Positions 5,166 to 6,631 of a DNA stretch of 6,631 bases are shown one piece after another. Positions within the stretch are counted from its first letter, which is position 1. The number at the start of each line of letters is the position of its first letter. The position numbers and the translations under genes are program-made. The stretch comes from Spirochaetia bacterium. Lineage in GTDB: Bacteria; Spirochaetota; Spirochaetia; PWKH01. Location: the NCBI GenBank assembly GCA_021736505.1, contig JAIPFU010000096.1, positions 1-6,631 on the forward strand, read 5' to 3'. The notes below the pieces were generated by a model. It saw nothing but the letters and a program-made list of their open reading frames with translations. It did no database searches and had not been told where the DNA came from.

Positions 5166-5175
5166 GTAAAAAAGT

Positions 5176-5181
5176 TATACT
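5176..5181 (+). promoter_or_regulatory. Candidate -10 element of the carbonic-anhydrase-like gene
   Basis: TATACT matches five of six -10 positions. The spaced -35 position has no match: TTGAAT at 5149-5154 is 21 bp away, too far for an ideal spacer. Transcription would begin near 5188, only a few bases ahead of or within the AGGGAGGA ribosome site (5186-5193), so the leader would be very short. Confidence 0.35.
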
Positions 5182-5201
5182 GTCCAGGGAGGAATTTTAT
5201 C

Positions 5202-5732
5202 ATGATACTTAAGCATCAAGGAATAACACCGGATACCAAAGAGTCGGCATTCATTGCTGACAGTGCTGACATTATCGGAGACGTAAGCATCGGAACAGAT
5301 GCTTCTGTATGGTTTAATGCTGTTATACGAGGCGATTTAGCTCCTATTATTCTTGGGGAAGGATCAAATGTGCAGGATAATGCGGTAATCCATGTTAACA
5401 CTGATATGCCGACACACATCGGTAAGAGGGTTACCATAGCTCACAGCGCTGTTATACACGGCTGTACCATTGAAGATAATGTTCTTGTGGGTATGGGCGC
5501 CACAGTTCTTGATGGAGCAGTTGTCGGTTCGGAGTCCCTGGTTGCTGCCGGCGCTTTAGTATCACCAAATAAAACATTCCCCCCGAGAAGTCTTATAAAA
5601 GGAGTTCCTGCCAAAGTCAGCCGCACTTTAACGGATGAAGAAGTGAAGGGTATTAAAGAGAACGCGGAACATTATATTGAAAAGGCTAAAGAGTATAACA
5701 ATGAGCAGTTTGAACGGCAGATGGGCCGCTGA
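5202..5732 (+). CDS. Gamma-carbonic-anhydrase-like hexapeptide-repeat protein
   Basis: This 176-residue protein is a left-handed beta-helix of repeating hexapeptides (about residues 15-125) followed by a C-terminal helix, as in the YrdA/PaaY/Cam-like family. Such proteins form trimers with a metal at each interface. The three metal-ligand histidines are visible: His64 in VIHVN, His81 in IAHSA and His86 in VIHGC. RGD (43-45) and Gln58-Asp59 match conserved active-site positions. The tail PPRSLIKGVPAK (127-138) is typical. The long acidic loop carrying the proton-shuttle glutamate in archaeal Cam is absent, so CO2 hydration activity is uncertain and a CoA-ester or unknown role is possible. AGGGAGGA precedes the ATG by 8-9 nt. 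Its TGA directly abuts the stop of the convergent downstream gene. Confidence 0.92.
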   Translation: MILKHQGITPDTKESAFIADSADIIGDVSIGTDASVWFNAVIRGDLAPIILGEGSNVQDNAVIHVNTDMPTHIGKRVTIAHSAVIHGCTIEDNVLVGMGATVLDGAVVGSESLVAAGALVSPNKTFPPRSLIKGVPAKVSRTLTDEEVKGIKENAEHYIEKAKEYNNEQFERQMGR

Positions 5733-6631
5733 TCAGGGTTTAATTTTAGACCACACTGATGAAGGGCTTGCTTTGAGAAAATGTCCAGCCCCTCTTTTAC
5801 CGAAATACTCATTCTCACTTACCAGCAGTTCCCCGCGGAGGAAAGTTTTCTTCACCCTTCCGGTAACCTTGCTTCCTTGATAGGGAGTGTATCCCGCCTT
5901 GGTGTGTTCGGTCTCTTTGCGTATTGTCCACTCTTCTTCCGGATCAAAAATAATAATATCAGCATCGCTTCCAGGATGAAGAGATCCTTTGCGAGGATAC
6001 AGACCGAAAATTTCAGCTGGAGTTCTTGAAAGCAGATCTGTCATCCGCTGCAGGTCGAAGAGTCCTTTTACGACTCCATGGGTATGTATCAGCGGGAGCA
6101 TTTCTTCGGTTCCCGGGATGCCGGGAAAGATGCTTCGACAGTCCTGGGAGGAGAGTTTCTGCTCCTCAGTAAAAGCGCAGTGATCAGTAGCAATAACTGC
6201 AATCTCATTACCCGCAACAGCTTCCCAGAGTGCTGTATTGTCCTTTTTCTCCCGCAGCGGCGGCGTCATGACATACTTGGGAGCATCAGAGAGGGAGAGG
6301 AGTGAGTTTTCAAGGAGAAGATAATGCGGGGTGGTTTCCACATGAACATCCGCACCGGAATCACGAGCTTCACGAACAGCCTGCAGTCCCTTTGCTGATG
6401 AAAGATGCACAATATAGATGGGAATCCCCACTTCCTTTGCGAGAGCGCAAATATAGCTAACCGCGCGGTATTCCGCCTCCGCAGGCCGCAGCTTAGGATG
6501 CATTTCCGGCCCCGCATAGGCATCACCCTGTTTCTCCGCCAATTCTTCAATAAGCGGATCATCTTCCGCATGTACGGTGACCAGCAATTCAAGTTTCCGG
6601 CAGTATTCAAAGAGTTCACGCAGTTTTGAGG
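5733..6631 (-). CDS. hydA: Dihydropyrimidinase/hydantoinase-like amidohydrolase (partial, N terminus outside window)
   Basis: The last 298 residues of a cyclic amidohydrolase are visible; the frame stays open to the window edge, so roughly the first third (about 150-160 residues) is missing. Visible metal-site residues, counted from the first complete codon, are His20 in TVHAED, His75 in IVHLSS and Asp149 in TDHCAF. The HxH pair and the carboxylated lysine would be in the missing part. ETTPHYLLL, TPPLREK, DHCAFTEEQK, FGLYPRKG and GSDADIIIFDP are the usual landmarks of dihydropyrimidinase and D-hydantoinase, which open dihydrouracil or hydantoin rings. Dihydroorotase and allantoinase share the fold, but DHCxF...QK and YPRKG favour dihydropyrimidinase. 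TTG 6587 is internal, since homologous sequence (FEYCRKLE) continues before it. The 3' end abuts the preceding convergent gene with no spacer. Confidence 0.88.
   Translation of the reverse strand, partial: SKLRELFEYCRKLELLVTVHAEDDPLIEELAEKQGDAYAGPEMHPKLRPAEAEYRAVSYICALAKEVGIPIYIVHLSSAKGLQAVREARDSGADVHVETTPHYLLLENSLLSLSDAPKYVMTPPLREKKDNTALWEAVAGNEIAVIATDHCAFTEEQKLSSQDCRSIFPGIPGTEEMLPLIHTHGVVKGLFDLQRMTDLLSRTPAEIFGLYPRKGSLHPGSDADIIIFDPEEEWTIRKETEHTKAGYTPYQGSKVTGRVKKTFLRGELLVSENEYFGKRGAGHFLKASPSSVWSKIKP

Noticed and set aside
5715..5728. CGGC/GCCG hairpin at the end of the carbonic-anhydrase-like gene as a terminator
   Set aside because: It has only 4 bp of stem and no proper T-run follows, so it is too weak to call.

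Overview
This 6.6 kb window looks like ordinary chromosomal housekeeping DNA from a bacterium of moderate G+C content. It holds seven complete genes and one gene cut by the right edge, plus an unusually structured intergenic region. The HPr ends in an FNFPP-type tail and keeps both His15 and Ser46. A CBS/DRTGG family II pyrophosphatase is also present. Together these suggest an anaerobic or fermentative lineage such as a free-living spirochaete (Spirochaeta/Sediminispirochaeta-like) or a clostridial relative. That placement is inference from protein style only.

Left part (1-1312, plus strand): a short operon of ptsH (HPr), a small single-domain cupin protein and a LOG-family nucleoside-monophosphate phosphoribohydrolase. 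The last two are 4 nt apart and probably translationally coupled. Bases 1-30 may be the tail of an upstream gene. The convergent gap 1313-1436 carries a tandem duplication of the LOG gene 3' end and mutually exclusive hairpins, but no classic U-tract terminator.

Middle (1437-3764): ppaC, a regulated CBS-domain pyrophosphatase on the minus strand, is divergent from rpiB, ribose-5-phosphate isomerase B, on the plus strand. Their 222-nt intergenic region is the most structured DNA in the window. It has four 13-nt tandem repeats, three 10-nt tandem repeats with helically phased A/T tracts, and two divergent sigma-70-type promoters whose -10 elements overlap. rpiB ends in a good intrinsic terminator.

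Right part (3765-6631): cdd (cytidine deaminase, minus) has an extended -10 promoter placed so that its mRNA would be leaderless. Upstream of it lies a HAD-family phosphatase/phosphomutase (minus). A divergent region then leads to a gamma-carbonic-anhydrase-like hexapeptide protein (plus). Its stop codon abuts, with no spacer, the stop codon of a convergent dihydropyrimidinase-like amidohydrolase whose N terminus lies outside the window.

Functionally the genes touch nucleotide and pentose turnover: cytidine deamination, 5'-nucleotide base release (LOG), dihydropyrimidine hydrolysis, ribose-5-phosphate isomerisation and pyrophosphate removal. They also touch PTS-linked carbon control (HPr). 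I found no defence system, mobile element, CRISPR array, tRNA or rRNA, and no convincing novel multi-gene system. The items most worth checking are regulatory: the ppaC/rpiB intergenic region and the leaderless cdd.
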